From Oceanicella sp. SM1341 (lineage in GTDB: Bacteria > Pseudomonadota > Alphaproteobacteria > Rhodobacterales > Rhodobacteraceae): 64,000 nt of DNA. The DNA lies in assembly GCF_003448965.1 (NCBI RefSeq), contig NZ_QRGC01000019.1, positions 41,562-105,561 of the forward strand, written 5' to 3'. The translations under genes were made by a program, and so were the position numbers. Within the stretch, counting starts at the first letter, position 1, and the number at the start of each line of letters is the position of its first letter. Below are positions 1 through 10,962 of this stretch, piece after piece. The notes beneath the pieces were generated by a model, which worked only from the letters and a program-made list of their open reading frames with translations, did no database searches and had not been told where the DNA came from.

Positions 1-2826
<2,826 letters not shown>

Positions 2827-2898
2827 GGCACGCGCGTCAGGCTCCGGTTAACCCCGCCCCGGCCACACTGGCCGGGGAACAGGCGGGGAGGCCGGGAA

Positions 2899-3885
2899 AT
2901 GCTGTTCAGATCGAGGGCGGGGCGCCGGCCCCGACCGGGCTCGCGGGCACGTGCGACCCCCGCTGCCGCAGCGGAGCCGGGAGCAGAAGCGGGGATCGGC
3001 GCCGCGGCATGGCCCGGGGGCCGGCCCGAAAACGGAGCTGACCCGCCGGCCGGCGCGCGTGGCCCGCAGCCGGACAGGAACATGGCCATGGCGGAGGATA
3101 CCGGCGGAAACGACGCCTGCGCACGCTGCGCCGAGCGCGAGGGCACGGCCTTCCCGCTGCCGCTCAACATGGCCTTCCAGCCGATCTTCGACCTTGCCAC
3201 CGGCCGCATCTTCGCGCAGGAGGCGCTGGTGCGCGGGCCGCGGTTCGAGCCGCCCTCCGAGGTCTTCGCCGAGGTGACGGAGGACAACCGCTACAGCTTC
3301 GACCAGCTCTGCCGCACGCGCGCCATCGAATGCGCCGCCGAACTCGGGCTCGAGGGAGGGCTGTCGATCAACTTCCTGCCCAACGCGGTCTACGAGCCGG
3401 CGCATTGCATCCGCCGCACCCTCCGCGCGGCCGAGCGGCACGGCCTCCCGCTCGAAAGCCTGATCTTCGAATTCACCGAGACCGAGCAGGTCCGCTCCAC
3501 CGACCATCTGCAGCGCATCGTGGCCGAGTACCGCCGCCACGGCTTCCGCACCGCGATCGACGATTTCGGCGCCGGGCATTCCGGGCTCGCGCTGCTGGCC
3601 GACCTGCAACCCGACATCCTCAAGCTCGACATGCACCTCGTGCGCGGGATCGAGAGCAGCCCCGCCCGCCGCAGCATCGTGGCGGCCACGGTGCGCATCT
3701 GCGCCGACCTGGGCATCCTCGCCATCGCCGAGGGCATCGAGACACCCGAGGAACTCGAGGAGATCGCCGATCTCGGCATCCATCTCGTTCAGGGCTACCT
3801 CATCGCCCGCCCCACCACCGGCCGGCTGGTGGGCGACACCGAGATCGCCACCGCCATAACCCGGGCAATGCGGTTGATGGGCTGA
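2899..3885 (+). CDS. Stand-alone EAL-domain c-di-GMP phosphodiesterase
   Basis: 328 aa. The EAL domain (about residues 85-320) keeps the catalytic and metal-binding signature: QEALVRG, SINFLPN, EFTETE, AIDDFGAGHSG, LKLDMHLV, AEGIETPEE and QGYLIARP. It should therefore be able to hydrolyse cyclic di-GMP to pGpG. A Cys-x-x-Cys pair (CARC) precedes the domain, as in some alphaproteobacterial stand-alone EAL proteins, and may bind a metal or sense redox state (inference). No membrane segment or sensor domain is present. ATG 2899 is preceded by GGGGAGG, but residues 1-61 are Arg/Ala/Pro-rich and poorly protein-like. ATG 3082, with AGGA just upstream, would give a 267-aa protein and is a real alternative start. 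Confidence 0.85.
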   Translation: MLFRSRAGRRPRPGSRARATPAAAAEPGAEAGIGAAAWPGGRPENGADPPAGARGPQPDRNMAMAEDTGGNDACARCAEREGTAFPLPLNMAFQPIFDLATGRIFAQEALVRGPRFEPPSEVFAEVTEDNRYSFDQLCRTRAIECAAELGLEGGLSINFLPNAVYEPAHCIRRTLRAAERHGLPLESLIFEFTETEQVRSTDHLQRIVAEYRRHGFRTAIDDFGAGHSGLALLADLQPDILKLDMHLVRGIESSPARRSIVAATVRICADLGILAIAEGIETPEELEEIADLGIHLVQGYLIARPTTGRLVGDTEIATAITRAMRLMG

Positions 3886-4165
3886 GGCGCCCGGGCCTGT
3901 CCCGCCCGGAGCCGCTGCGCGGCAAGGGGCCCCGGGCCGACACGCCATGCGGCCGGCCCCCCCGCGCTGCACGAAAGCGGCCGGGGCCGCGCGCCATGCC
4001 CCGGCACGCGCCGGGTCCCTCCGCGCGCGCGGGCCCGCCCGCGGTCCGCCATGCTCCCGGGCGCGGCCGCAGCACGGCAGCCACGCCGGCCCGCCCCCCG
4101 GGCCACGGTGCCGCGGAGCATTTCCGGCGCTTGCGCTTTGCGCCGCGATGGGCAATCAGCAGCGC

Positions 4166-4765
4166 ATGGCAAAGCTCTACTTCCACTACTCCTCCATGAA
4201 TGCCGGCAAGTCGGCCGTGCTGCTGCAGGCCTCGCACAATTACCGCGAGCGCGGCATGAGCACGCTGCTGCTCACCGCGGCGCTGGACGACAGGGCCGGC
4301 ACGGGCCGCATCGCCTCGCGCATCGGCATCGCCGCCGAGGCGGAGACCTTCGCCCCCGGCGACGATCTCTTCGCCCGCGCCGCCGCCGCGCCCGGCATCG
4401 CCTGCGTGCTGGTGGACGAGGCGCAGTTCCTCACCGAGGCACAGGTCTGGCAGCTCGCCCGGGTGGCGGACGATCTCGGCGTGCCGGTGATGTGCTACGG
4501 GCTGCGCACCGATTTCCGCGGCCAGCTCTTCCCCGGCTCCGCGGCATTGCTGGCACTGGCCGATTCGCTGCGCGAGGTGCGCACCATCTGCCATTGCGGC
4601 CGCAAGGCCACGATGGTGGTGCGCCGCGATGCTTCCGGCCGCGCCATGGCCGACGGCGCCCAGGTGCAGATCGGCGGCAACGACAGCTACGAGCCCCTGT
4701 GCCGGCGCCACTGGCGCGCCGCCATAGCCGAGGGTCGCGGGGCCGCCGCCGGGGGCCCGGGCTGA
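4166..4765 (+). CDS. tdk: Thymidine kinase (class II)
   Basis: 199 aa, close to the 205 aa of E. coli Tdk. It phosphorylates thymidine (and deoxyuridine) with ATP in the dTTP salvage route. The N-terminus [16 protein letters not shown] carries the P-loop (residues 8-16). A DEAQF Walker-B-like motif follows at about residue 90, and CHCGRKA plus LCRRHW supply zinc ligands of the lasso domain. The start was chosen because family members begin at MAxLYF. ATG 4148 would add six residues, and the longer open frame reaching back to 3947 is compositionally unlike a protein. The 280 bases upstream look non-coding. Confidence 0.95.
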   Translation: MAKLYFHYSSMNAGKSAVLLQASHNYRERGMSTLLLTAALDDRAGTGRIASRIGIAAEAETFAPGDDLFARAAAAPGIACVLVDEAQFLTEAQVWQLARVADDLGVPVMCYGLRTDFRGQLFPGSAALLALADSLREVRTICHCGRKATMVVRRDASGRAMADGAQVQIGGNDSYEPLCRRHWRAAIAEGRGAAAGGPG

Positions 4766-4883
4766 GCCCTTGCCCCCGCCCCGCGCATCCGCTATAGGGC
4801 GGCTTTCCGTTTCCTGCCGGGCGACGGGGCCCGGGCATGATGCCCCACCCCGCTCAGTCAGGCGAGCACAGGACCCAGTGGCC

Positions 4884-5105
4884 ATGAAAAAAGACCTGCA
4901 CCCCGAGTATCACTTCATCGACGTGAAGATGACCGACGGCACCATCGTGAAGATGCGCTCCACCTGGGGCTCCGAGGGCGACACGCTCACCCTCGACATC
5001 GACCCTTCCGCGCACCCGGCCTGGACCGGCGGCAACGCGAAGCTGATGGACACCGGCGGCCGCGTCTCGAAGTTCAAGAACAAGTACGCCGGTCTCGACT
5101 TCTGA
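4884..5105 (+). CDS. rpmE: 50S ribosomal protein L31, zinc-ligand-free (C-) type
   Basis: 73 aa, beginning [20 protein letters not shown], the typical L31 N-terminus. L31 bridges the central protuberance of the 50S subunit to the 30S head. The Cys-x-x-Cys zinc ligands of C+ L31 proteins are absent and there is no cysteine at all, so this is the zinc-independent form. AGGAC lies about 10 bases before the ATG. A strong hairpin (5130-5159) follows the stop, so the gene is probably monocistronic. It is too short for length-based gene callers but unmistakable by sequence. Confidence 0.96.
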   Translation: MKKDLHPEYHFIDVKMTDGTIVKMRSTWGSEGDTLTLDIDPSAHPAWTGGNAKLMDTGGRVSKFKNKYAGLDF

Positions 5106-5129
5106 GCCACGAGCGCCACGCTGCTCTGC

Positions 5130-5159
5130 GAAGGCCCGCGCCACCCGGCGCGGGCCTTC
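5130..5159 (+). terminator. Hairpin terminator after rpmE
   Basis: Perfect 13-bp inverted repeat GAAGGCCCGCGCC / GGCGCGGGCCTTC with a 4-base loop (ACCC), 24 bases after the L31 stop. No T-tract follows, as is common in G+C-rich alphaproteobacteria. It also sits downstream of the minus-strand rimI and could act in both directions. Confidence 0.7.
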
Positions 5160-5355
5160 GTGCATTCCGGGCCCTGCCGAACCCCATGCGTCGGGGAGCA
5201 CGCTCTGCTCGCACGCAGTGTGGCGGCCCCGCGTCTCCGAGATGGCATACCGTGTGTCCGGCACTGCGGCCGCGAGCGCCGATGCACCGCCCCCCGGCCG
5301 CTGCCGGGCTTGCCCTTCGCCGCGCTCCCTGACCGGAGGCGCAGGCCGGCCGGCC

Positions 5356-5763
5356 TCAGAGCTTGCGGCGCATCACCAGGGCGTCGATTCGGTTGGCTCC
5401 GCGGCCGTAATAGCCCTTGCGGCGGCCGGCGAGATACCAGCCGGCGGCGTGGTAGAGGGCGCGGGCCGGGGCATTGGTCTCGGCCACCTCGAGGAAGGCC
5501 TCGTCGGCGCCTTCCGCGCGGGCACGCGCCTCGAAGGCGGCGAGGAGCCGGCTGCCGAGGCCCTGCTGGCGCGCCTCCGGCGCGACACAGAGGGTGAGCA
5601 GTTCGGCCTCGCCCGCCGCCACGCGGCCCATGGCGAACCCGCCGGGCAGGCTCACCTGCCAGGCGCCGAAGCCGAACAGGCCCATGAACTCCGCCTCGCT
5701 CCAGGGGCGGGGGTGCTCGTCGAAGCAGCGGGCGTGCAGGCGGGCCATCTCGTCGGGCGTCAT
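5356..5763 (-). CDS. rimI: Ribosomal-protein-alanine N-acetyltransferase, RimI-type GNAT
   Basis: 135 aa from ATG 5763. A GTG at 5775 overlaps the tsaB stop (GTGA) and could serve instead. The GNAT core has the acetyl-CoA motif LTLCVAPEARQQGLGSRLL and the C-terminal FLEVAETNAPARALYHAAGW ... RKGYY pattern characteristic of RimI, which acetylates the N-terminus of ribosomal protein S18. It lies immediately downstream of tsaB on the same strand; tsaB-rimI pairing is common in proteobacteria. The longer open frame (to 6231) is an antisense-type extension over tsaB and was discarded. Confidence 0.88.
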   Translation of the reverse strand: MTPDEMARLHARCFDEHPRPWSEAEFMGLFGFGAWQVSLPGGFAMGRVAAGEAELLTLCVAPEARQQGLGSRLLAAFEARARAEGADEAFLEVAETNAPARALYHAAGWYLAGRRKGYYGRGANRIDALVMRRKL

Positions 5764-5771
5764 CGCGTGGC

Positions 5772-6428
5772 TCACGGCAGGATGGCGGGCGGCTTCTCGG
5801 AGGGCAGCGCCGCGTCGGCGGGCCGCAGGTAGAGCGGCGCCGGGCGCGGCGCGGGCTGGCCCAGCCGGGCGAGCGCGAGCCGTGCCAGCGCCTCGGGGGC
5901 GGGCGCATCGCTCTCCCCCGCCGCCCGGGCGCCGAGGCGCGCCGCGAGCGCCGCGGCGCCTGCCCCGGTGACAGTAAGGCCCTCGGGCCAGGCCTCGGCC
6001 GCGAGCGTGTCGGCGTCGGTCATGCGCGGCGCGCTCTCCCCCGCGCCGAAGAGCTGGGCGTAAAGCCGCTCCTGCCGGGCGTCGACGAGGGCGAGGACAG
6101 GGCCGGGCAGCCCGAAGGCCAGCGCCTCGAGCCGGCTCACGCCGATGGCGGGGCGGCCGAGGGACAGCGACAGCCCGCGCGCCGTGGCGACCGAGATCCG
6201 CACGCCGGTGAAATTCCCCGGGCCGATGCACACGCCGAGGCCCGCGAGATCAGGCCAGCCGGCGCCGCCCTCGGCCAGCACCTCCTCGAGCAGCGGCAGC
6301 AGGCGCTCGGCCTGGCCGCGGGCCATCGGCTCGGTGCGCGCCGCCAGCAGGCGCTCGCCGCAAAGCAAAGCGGCCGCGCAATGCGCGGCCGATGTGTCGA
6401 AGGCAAGGAGCAGTGGCTCAGGCGGCAA
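5772..6428 (-). CDS. tsaB: tRNA threonylcarbamoyladenosine biosynthesis protein TsaB
   Basis: 218 aa. TsaB partners TsaD and TsaE in transferring threonylcarbamoyl to A37 of ANN-decoding tRNAs. The ASKHA-fold N-terminus LLLAFDTSAAHCAAAL (residues 6-21) and the family signature GPGNFTGVR (residues 69-77) are present, followed by RGLSLSLGRPAIGVSRLEAL. The ATP-binding residues of TsaD are lacking, as expected. The start overlaps the nfuA stop by 11 bases, so nfuA-tsaB-rimI are likely translated from one message. Confidence 0.93.
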   Translation of the reverse strand: MPPEPLLLAFDTSAAHCAAALLCGERLLAARTEPMARGQAERLLPLLEEVLAEGGAGWPDLAGLGVCIGPGNFTGVRISVATARGLSLSLGRPAIGVSRLEALAFGLPGPVLALVDARQERLYAQLFGAGESAPRMTDADTLAAEAWPEGLTVTGAGAAALAARLGARAAGESDAPAPEALARLALARLGQPAPRPAPLYLRPADAALPSEKPPAILP

Positions 6429-6981
6429 CGGGGCGCACCTCGGTCACTTCCGGGATGTAGTGGCGCAGCAGGTTCTCGATGCCCATCTTCAGGGTCATGG
6501 TCGAGGAGGGGCAGCCGGCGCAGGCCCCCTGCATGTGCAGGTAGACGACACCGCGCTCGAAGCCGTGGAAGGTGATGTCGCCACCGTCCTGCGCCACGGC
6601 GGGCCGCACGCGGGTGTCGAGCAACTCCTTGATCTGGCTTACGATTGCGCCGTCCGGCCCGTCATGCTCGGCATGGCCGGAGGGGGCAGCGCCCTCGCCC
6701 TCGATCGCCGGCGCGCCGGACTGGAAATGCTCCATGATCGCGCCGAGGATCGCCGGCTTGATATGGGCCCAGTCCACGAGGTCGGACTTGGTGACGGTGA
6801 CGAAATCCTGGCCGAGGAACACACCTGCCACGCCTTCGACATCGAAGACGCGCCGGGCGAGCGGCGAGCTGGCCGCCGTGTCCGAGCTGGGGAAATCGGC
6901 CGTGCCGGCCTGCATCACGGTCTCGCCGGGCAGGAACTTCAGCGTGGCCGGGTTCGGGGTGGATTCGGTCTGGATGAACAT
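6418..6981 (-). CDS. nfuA: NfuA-type Fe-S cluster carrier (Scaffold_Nfu_N plus NifU C-terminal domain)
   Basis: 187 aa. The Nfu N-terminal domain starts MFIQTESTPNPATLKFLPG, the canonical opening of alphaproteobacterial and mitochondrial NFU1-like proteins. The C-terminal NifU domain (about residues 114-180) carries the cluster-binding C154-A-G-C157 in QGACAGCPSS. It accepts 4Fe-4S clusters and delivers them to client apoproteins in the cytosol. A candidate Irr/iron-responsive site lies 52-68 bases upstream (7033-7049). The gene heads a minus-strand operon with tsaB and rimI. Confidence 0.95.
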   Translation of the reverse strand: MFIQTESTPNPATLKFLPGETVMQAGTADFPSSDTAASSPLARRVFDVEGVAGVFLGQDFVTVTKSDLVDWAHIKPAILGAIMEHFQSGAPAIEGEGAAPSGHAEHDGPDGAIVSQIKELLDTRVRPAVAQDGGDITFHGFERGVVYLHMQGACAGCPSSTMTLKMGIENLLRHYIPEVTEVRPVAA

Positions 6982-7032
6982 GAGTCGAGCCTCCGGTTTC
7001 GGCCGTTAATGTGATCCCTCGGGGGGCGGAAA

Positions 7033-7049
7033 TCAAGAATGATTCCAAA
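7033..7049. promoter_or_regulatory. Candidate Irr (ICE-type) iron-responsive box upstream of nfuA
   Basis: On the minus strand the 17-mer reads TTTGGAATCATTCTTGA. It matches the published rhizobial/Rhodobacter ICE pattern TTTAGAA-N3-TTCTAAA at 11 of 14 defined positions and keeps the central GAA-N3-TTC dyad. The location, 52-68 bases before the Fe-S carrier gene, makes iron control plausible. Binding is inferred only. Confidence 0.4.
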
Positions 7050-7083
7050 CTGAGCGATCCACGCCCCCTGCCCTTCCGCCGCG

Positions 7084-7590
7084 TCAGGCCATCAGGCCGA
7101 AGGGCTCGGGGTAGTGCACGCGGCCATGTTCGCGCCCCGTGAGCACGCCCTCGGGGTCGTAGGCCATGAAGGCGCGGCCGGCCCAGGGGAAAGGCGAGAC
7201 CAGCGGTTTCGCCGCCTCCCAGGAAAAGCCGAAGCGGGGGTACCATTCCGGCGCGCCGAGCACCAGCACCGGGCCGGGCACGGCGGCAAGGGCCGCGCGC
7301 ACCAGCGCCGCGCCGATGCCGCGGCCCTGGCACTCCGGCGCCACGGCCACGGGGGCGAGGGCCTGGGCCGGCACGTCCTCGCCGGCGAAATCGAGCCGGA
7401 GCGGGCTGAGCAGCACGTGGCCGCAGGGCGTGCCGCCCTCGCCCTCGGCCACCAGCTCGGCGCTCACCGCGCCGGCCCCGCGCAGGGCGGCGACCAGCGC
7501 CGCCTCCCCCGGCCGCCCGAAGGCCGCCTCCACGAGGGCCGCGATGGCGGCGGTGTCGGCGGGCTCTGCGGGGCGGATCCGGGGGGTCAT
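7084..7590 (-). CDS. GNAT family N-acetyltransferase (YhbS-like)
   Basis: 168 aa. The GNAT fold is clear: MTPRIRPAEPADTAAIAALVEAAF at the start, then the acetyl-CoA pyrophosphate loop VAPECQGRGIGAALV (about residues 88-102) and LGAPEWYPRFGF, which is typical of the YhbS/COG3153 subgroup. The substrate is unknown. The gene is separated from trpS by a single base and is probably co-transcribed with it; a 102-base gap with the Irr-like box separates it from nfuA. Confidence 0.85.
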   Translation of the reverse strand: MTPRIRPAEPADTAAIAALVEAAFGRPGEAALVAALRGAGAVSAELVAEGEGGTPCGHVLLSPLRLDFAGEDVPAQALAPVAVAPECQGRGIGAALVRAALAAVPGPVLVLGAPEWYPRFGFSWEAAKPLVSPFPWAGRAFMAYDPEGVLTGREHGRVHYPEPFGLMA

Positions 7591-7591
7591 G

Positions 7592-8617
7592 TCAGCGGCT
7601 CCTTACCATTCCGACGATCTCGTAGGTCTTCGCGAGGATGGGCTCGGCGATCTCGGAGGCCTGCTCGGCGCCCTTGCCGAGGATCCGGTCGATCTCGGCC
7701 ACGTCGCCCATCAGCTCGCGCATCTTCGCCGAGATCGGTGAAATGGATGCGACAGTGAGGTCGGCCAGCGCCGGCTTGAACTCGGAGAACGGCTTGCCGC
7801 CATGCTCGGCCAGCACCGCCTCGGCACTGAGGCCGGAGAGCGCGGCGTAGATGTTCACCAGGTTGCGCGCCTCGGCGCGGCCCTCGAGCCCGGCCACCTC
7901 GGAGGGCAGCGGCTCGGGGTCGGTGCGGGCCTTGCGGATCTTCTGGGAGATGGCGTCGGCATCGTCGGTGAGGTTGATGCGGCTCATGTCCGAGGGGTCG
8001 GATTTCGACATCTTCTTGGTGCCGTCGCGCAGCGACATCACCCGCGTGGCCGCGCCCTCGATCACCGGCTCGGGCTGGGGGAAGAAATCCGGCACGCCGT
8101 AGTCGTTGTTGAACTTCGCGGCGATGTCACGGGTGAGCTCGACATGCTGCTTCTGGTCCTCGCCCACCGGCACATGGGTGGCGTGGTAGAGCAGGATGTC
8201 GGCGGCCATCAGGTTGGGGTAGACGTAGAGCCCGGTGGAGACGCGCTCGCGGTCCTTGCCGGCCTTGTCCTTGAACTGGGTCATGCGGTTGAGCCAGCCG
8301 AGGCGGGCGACGCAGTTGAAGATCCAGGCGAGCTGGGCGTGCTCGGGCACCTGGGACTGGTTGAACAGGATCGAGCGCGCGGGGTCGAGCCCGCAGGCGA
8401 GGAAGGCGGCGGTGAGCTCACGCGTGGCGCGGCGGAGCTGCTCGGGGTCCTGCCAGACGGTGATCGCGTGGAGATCGACGACGCAGTAGATCGTCTGCCA
8501 GTCGTGGTCCTGCATCTCGACGAACCGCTTAACGGCGCCGAGGTAATTGCCGAGGGTGAGGTTTCCGGTGGGCTGGACACCGGAGAAGATGCGCCGCGTG
8601 TGGACCGCCTGCGTCAT
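7592..8617 (-). CDS. trpS: Tryptophanyl-tRNA synthetase
   Basis: 341 aa, the normal class I TrpRS length. It charges tRNA-Trp using ATP. The HIGH-region equivalent [18 protein letters not shown] is at about residues 12-29, and the KMSKS loop ([12 protein letters not shown]) at about 207-218. TrpRS-specific stretches such as [19 protein letters not shown] are present. ATG 8617 is supported by family length. The gene reads away from the rhomboid gene across a 115-base gap. Confidence 0.97.
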   Translation of the reverse strand: MTQAVHTRRIFSGVQPTGNLTLGNYLGAVKRFVEMQDHDWQTIYCVVDLHAITVWQDPEQLRRATRELTAAFLACGLDPARSILFNQSQVPEHAQLAWIFNCVARLGWLNRMTQFKDKAGKDRERVSTGLYVYPNLMAADILLYHATHVPVGEDQKQHVELTRDIAAKFNNDYGVPDFFPQPEPVIEGAATRVMSLRDGTKKMSKSDPSDMSRINLTDDADAISQKIRKARTDPEPLPSEVAGLEGRAEARNLVNIYAALSGLSAEAVLAEHGGKPFSEFKPALADLTVASISPISAKMRELMGDVAEIDRILGKGAEQASEIAEPILAKTYEIVGMVRSR

Positions 8618-8732
8618 GTGACTTCTCTCCTGAGATCAAATGGAGGGCGGTTATCGCGCGCCGGGGGGCGGCTGGTCAACCATTCGCGCATGGCGCTTGT
8701 GCCCGGCCGCGGAGCGACTACCTTGCCACGTC

Positions 8733-9452
8733 ATGAGTATCGACCCCGACAGCCCCCCGCCCCGCCCTGCCCGCCCGCCCCTGAAGCGGCGCCCCGATAT
8801 CGGACCCGGCTCGGTGCCCGGGCCGGTCTGGGCCATCGTGGGGCTCTGCGCGCTCATCGAGCTGGTGCTCACCGCCGCCGACAACGGGCTGATCGGCAGC
8901 CCGCAGTGGCGGATGTATGCCATCGCCTTCGGCGGGTTCCACAGCCAGCTCTTCACCGGCGCCTGGGAGCCGCTGTTCGCCGGCCAGCGCTGGACGATGT
9001 TCATCAGCCACGCCTTCCTGCACGGCGACCTGCTGCACATGGCGATGAACATGGTGGTGGTGCTGGCGCTGGGAAAGATGCTCTCGGGCATGATCGGGCC
9101 CTGGCGGGTGGTGGCGACCTTCCTCGTCACCGCCATCGGCGGCGGGCTGGTGTTCGGGCTGCTCAATGCCTCGGAAGCCCCGATGGTGGGCGCCTCGGGG
9201 GCGGCCTTCGGCTTCATCGGCGTGTGGAAATACGCCGAGTGGGTGGGCCGCCGGCAGGCCGGCGCGCCGATGCAGCCGCTCTGGGGCTCGCTCTTCGCGC
9301 TGGTGATCGCCAACGTGGCGATCTGGTTCTACCTCGAGGGGCTGCTGGCCTGGGAGGCCCACCTGGGCGGCTTCGTCACCGGCTGGCTGATGGGCTGGCT
9401 GTGGCGCATCACCGCCCCCGGCGCAGGGCGGCGCGCAGCTCCGCCCGCGTGA
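8733..9452 (+). CDS. Rhomboid family intramembrane serine protease
   Basis: 239 aa with about six hydrophobic segments. The catalytic Ser155 lies in GASGAAFG and the catalytic His210 in HLGGFVTGW. The HAFLHGDLLHMAMNM histidine/asparagine motif of helix 2 is also intact. It should cleave transmembrane substrates within the inner membrane; the targets are unknown. ATG 8733 was chosen because the extra N-terminal stretch of the longer frame is not rhomboid-like. The last 44 bases overlap the 3' end of murJ on the other strand. Confidence 0.92.
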   Translation: MSIDPDSPPPRPARPPLKRRPDIGPGSVPGPVWAIVGLCALIELVLTAADNGLIGSPQWRMYAIAFGGFHSQLFTGAWEPLFAGQRWTMFISHAFLHGDLLHMAMNMVVVLALGKMLSGMIGPWRVVATFLVTAIGGGLVFGLLNASEAPMVGASGAAFGFIGVWKYAEWVGRRQAGAPMQPLWGSLFALVIANVAIWFYLEGLLAWEAHLGGFVTGWLMGWLWRITAPGAGRRAAPPA

Positions 9453-10962
9453 CGGCGCCGGTGAGGGCGCAGGCGGCGGCATAGGCCGCCATGCCCGCCA
9501 GCACCAGCCCGGCCAGCGCCGCGTAGCGCAGCGCGCCGTCGTGCAGCGCAGGGCCCAGCGCCTCGGCGAGGCCCAGCAGCACCGCGGCCATCACCACGGC
9601 CGAGAGCAGCAGCCGGGGCAGCCGGCGCATCAGCGCGGCATCGGGCGTGGCGGCGTCGCCATAGGCCTTCGCGCCGCGCCAGAGCAGCGCCATGTTCACC
9701 CAGCCCGCCGCCGTGGTGGCCACCGCGGCGGAGAGGTAGCCGATGAAGGGCGCGAGGCCGATGGCGATCACCGCGTTCACCACCATCGCCACCAGCGCGT
9801 AGCGGAAGGGCGAGCGCGTGTCCTCGCGGGCGAAGAACACCGGCGAGAGCACCTTCTGCATCACGAAGGCCGGCAGGCCCACGCCGTAGATCGCGACCGC
9901 CAGCGCCGTGGCGCGGGCGTCCTCGCCGGTGAAGGCGCCGCGCTCGAACAGGACCGACACGATGGAGAGCGGCACCACGATCAGCGCCAGCGCGGCCGGC
10001 AGGGTGAGGGCGAGAGAGAACTCGGTGGAGCGGTTCACCGCCTCGCGGGCCTGCACCATGTCGCCGGCCTGCAGGCGGCGGGAGAGCTCGGGCAGCAGCA
10101 CGATGCCGATCGCCACCCCCACCACGCCGAGGGGAAGCTGGTAGAGCCGGTCGGCGTAGTAGAGCCAGGCGACGGCACCATCGAAGAACGAGGCCACCTG
10201 CCGGCCCACCAGCAGGTTCACCTGCACCACGCCGCCCGCCAGCGCCGCGGGCACCGCCACCCGGGCGAGGCGGCGCATCTCCGGCGTGATGCGCGGCAGC
10301 CGCGGGCTGAGCGGGAAGCCCGCCCGGCGCACGGACACGAAGAGCAGCCCCATCTGCACCACGCCGGCGATCAGCACCAGCCAGGTGATCCAGGCCTCCG
10401 GCGCGCCGCCGGTGGCCGAGGCGAGGCCGAGCCCCACCACCAGGATCACGTTCAGCGCCACCGGGGCCGCGGCGGCCGCCACGAAGCGACCCACCGCGTT
10501 GAGCATGCCGGAGAAGAGTGCCGCCAGCGATATCAGCAGGATATAGGGGAACATCACCCGCGCCATCGACACGGTGAGGGCGAATTTCTCCGGCTCGTCG
10601 CCGAAGCCGCCGGCCATGGCCAGCACCAGCCAGGGCATGCCGGCCAGCGCCGCGAGGGTGAGCAGGATGAGGAGCGAGGCGAGCAGCGACATCGCCTGCT
10701 CGGCAAAGCCGTTCGCGTCCTCCCCCGCCTCCACCCGCCGGGCGAACATTGGCACGAAGGCCATGTTGAACGCGCCCTCGGCGAAGAAGCGGCGGAACAT
10801 GTTGGGCAGCGCGAAGGCGATCACGAAGGCCTGGGCCGCCGGCCCCGCGCCGAGTGCCGCCGCGATGGCGATGTCGCGCACGAAGCCGAGCAACCGGCTC
10901 GCCATCGTCCAGCCCCCTACCGTGAGGAAGGAGCGCAGGAGCCGGATCGGCCTTGCTGTCAT
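9409..10962 (-). CDS. murJ: Lipid II flippase MurJ (MviN)
   Basis: 517 aa polytopic membrane protein, about 14 segments, of the MOP superfamily. It starts with the MviN signature RLLRSFLTVGGWTMASRLLGFVRD and continues RRFFAEGAFNMAFVPMFARR. It translocates lipid II across the inner membrane during peptidoglycan synthesis. Its ATG overlaps the glnD stop by 4 bases, so the two are translationally coupled. The glnD-murJ pairing is widespread in alphaproteobacteria. Confidence 0.96.
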   Translation of the reverse strand: MTARPIRLLRSFLTVGGWTMASRLLGFVRDIAIAAALGAGPAAQAFVIAFALPNMFRRFFAEGAFNMAFVPMFARRVEAGEDANGFAEQAMSLLASLLILLTLAALAGMPWLVLAMAGGFGDEPEKFALTVSMARVMFPYILLISLAALFSGMLNAVGRFVAAAAAPVALNVILVVGLGLASATGGAPEAWITWLVLIAGVVQMGLLFVSVRRAGFPLSPRLPRITPEMRRLARVAVPAALAGGVVQVNLLVGRQVASFFDGAVAWLYYADRLYQLPLGVVGVAIGIVLLPELSRRLQAGDMVQAREAVNRSTEFSLALTLPAALALIVVPLSIVSVLFERGAFTGEDARATALAVAIYGVGLPAFVMQKVLSPVFFAREDTRSPFRYALVAMVVNAVIAIGLAPFIGYLSAAVATTAAGWVNMALLWRGAKAYGDAATPDAALMRRLPRLLLSAVVMAAVLLGLAEALGPALHDGALRYAALAGLVLAGMAAYAAACALTGAVTRAELRAALRRGR

